In this document: positions 13,351-13,575 of the stretch, in pieces
Layout: every line of letters starts with the position of its first letter
Position numbering within the stretch: the first letter of the stretch is position 1
DNA from: Clostridia bacterium
Lineage (GTDB): Bacteria; Bacillota; Clostridia; Oscillospirales; Acutalibacteraceae
Assembly: GCA_017387165.1 (NCBI GenBank)
Contig: JAFOFS010000096.1
Span: 1-13,575 of the forward strand
Direction: 5' to 3'
Length of the DNA stretch: 13,575 nucleotides
The notes under the pieces: model-generated
What the model was told of the DNA's origin: nothing
Database searches by the model: none
Seen by the model: only the letters and a program-made list of their open reading frames with translations
Made by a program: the position numbers and the translations under genes

Positions 13351-13575
13351 TCAGATAAGCGGAGCGTTCGGATCAATCGGTTCCGAGTCGGTCGATCCCT
13401 CATAATGCCCGTAGTACAACACGACGGTGGAATTGACGCGAACCACCGTTTCGCCCGGAACCACCTCGTTATCGACGGCAGGGAGACCAATCTTCTGCAC
13501 ACGGTTATCCTGCGTCGCATCGTCCACCGGCACCAAAGCGGTGTCTACCACCAATCCGATATCGGTCAGCAATTC
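13351..13575 (-). CDS. C-terminal fragment of a PASTA-domain protein
   Basis: Only the last 74 residues lie in the window; the frame is open to the right edge. The fragment ends with a PASTA-like unit: a GLVVDT segment, then VQKIGLPAVDNEVVPGETV and VNSTVVLYYG, matching the pattern of a Pro/Gly turn, a basic or polar Val strand and a closing ST-V-LYYG strand. PASTA repeats sit at the C-terminus of some penicillin-binding proteins (PBP2x/SpoVD type) and PrkC-type serine/threonine kinases, where they bind cell-wall material. Which of these this is cannot be decided here. A short acidic Pro-rich tail follows the domain. The gene heads the minus-strand run with the unknown membrane protein and the amidase. 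Confidence 0.72.
   Translation of the reverse strand, partial: ELLTDIGLVVDTALVPVDDATQDNRVQKIGLPAVDNEVVPGETVVRVNSTVVLYYGHYEGSTDSEPIDPNAPLI

Overview
The window looks like chromosome of an anaerobic, spore-lineage Firmicute (Clostridia, probably an Oscillospiraceae/Ruminococcaceae-type gut bacterium). The grounds are moderately GC-rich coding sequence with AT-rich sigma-A promoters, strong AGGAGG-type ribosome sites, and a typical clostridial gene set: a Bacillus-type EndoA (MazF) toxin, a CwlD-like amidase, a zinc-knuckle AbrB, a DUF6472-like small protein and a glycyl radical enzyme. Species cannot be assigned from the sequence alone.

Region 1 (1-3871, minus strand) is one operon driven by a near-consensus promoter at 3843-3871. 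It encodes a glycyl radical diol dehydratase-like enzyme (842 aa), its radical-SAM activase coupled through a TGATG junction, and a ParA-type ATPase cut by the window edge whose ribosome site lies inside the activase's last codons. The enzyme has every active-site residue of B12-independent glycerol/1,2-propanediol dehydratase. Its activase lacks the ferredoxin-like insert usual for that class, and no alcohol or aldehyde dehydrogenase or microcompartment gene is visible.

Region 2 (3948-7283, plus strand) holds a YwaF-type seven-helix membrane protein with its own promoter and terminator. A second promoter then serves a two-gene operon: a 63-aa four-cysteine protein and a 698-aa secreted transglutaminase-like protein. 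A bidirectional terminator separates this from the minus-strand phosphodiesterase gene yfcE.

Region 3 (7844-9560) is a set of short convergent and divergent units: yfcE, tRNA-Gln(CUG) with a consensus promoter, the manganese exporter gene mntP, an ndoA/mazF toxin gene with no antitoxin gene beside it, and a divergently transcribed abrB-like gene. The abrB leader contains a duplicated ribosome-site/start module and an in-frame 36-codon ORF that overlaps the abrB start.

Region 4 (9559-13575, minus strand) is a tightly packed run: the tail of a PASTA-domain protein, an unknown four-helix membrane protein, cwlD-like amidase, radA and birA. Gaps of 7-48 bases suggest co-transcription of envelope, DNA-repair and biotin-ligase genes.

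No CRISPR array, insertion sequence, integrase or rRNA was seen, and no stretch longer than 300 bases lacks a gene. The observations most worth following are the ParA gene tied to the glycyl radical operon, the activase/enzyme mismatch, the toxin/AbrB-fold pairing with its duplicated start module, and a possible alternative RNA structure linking the tRNA-Gln terminator to the mntP ribosome site.
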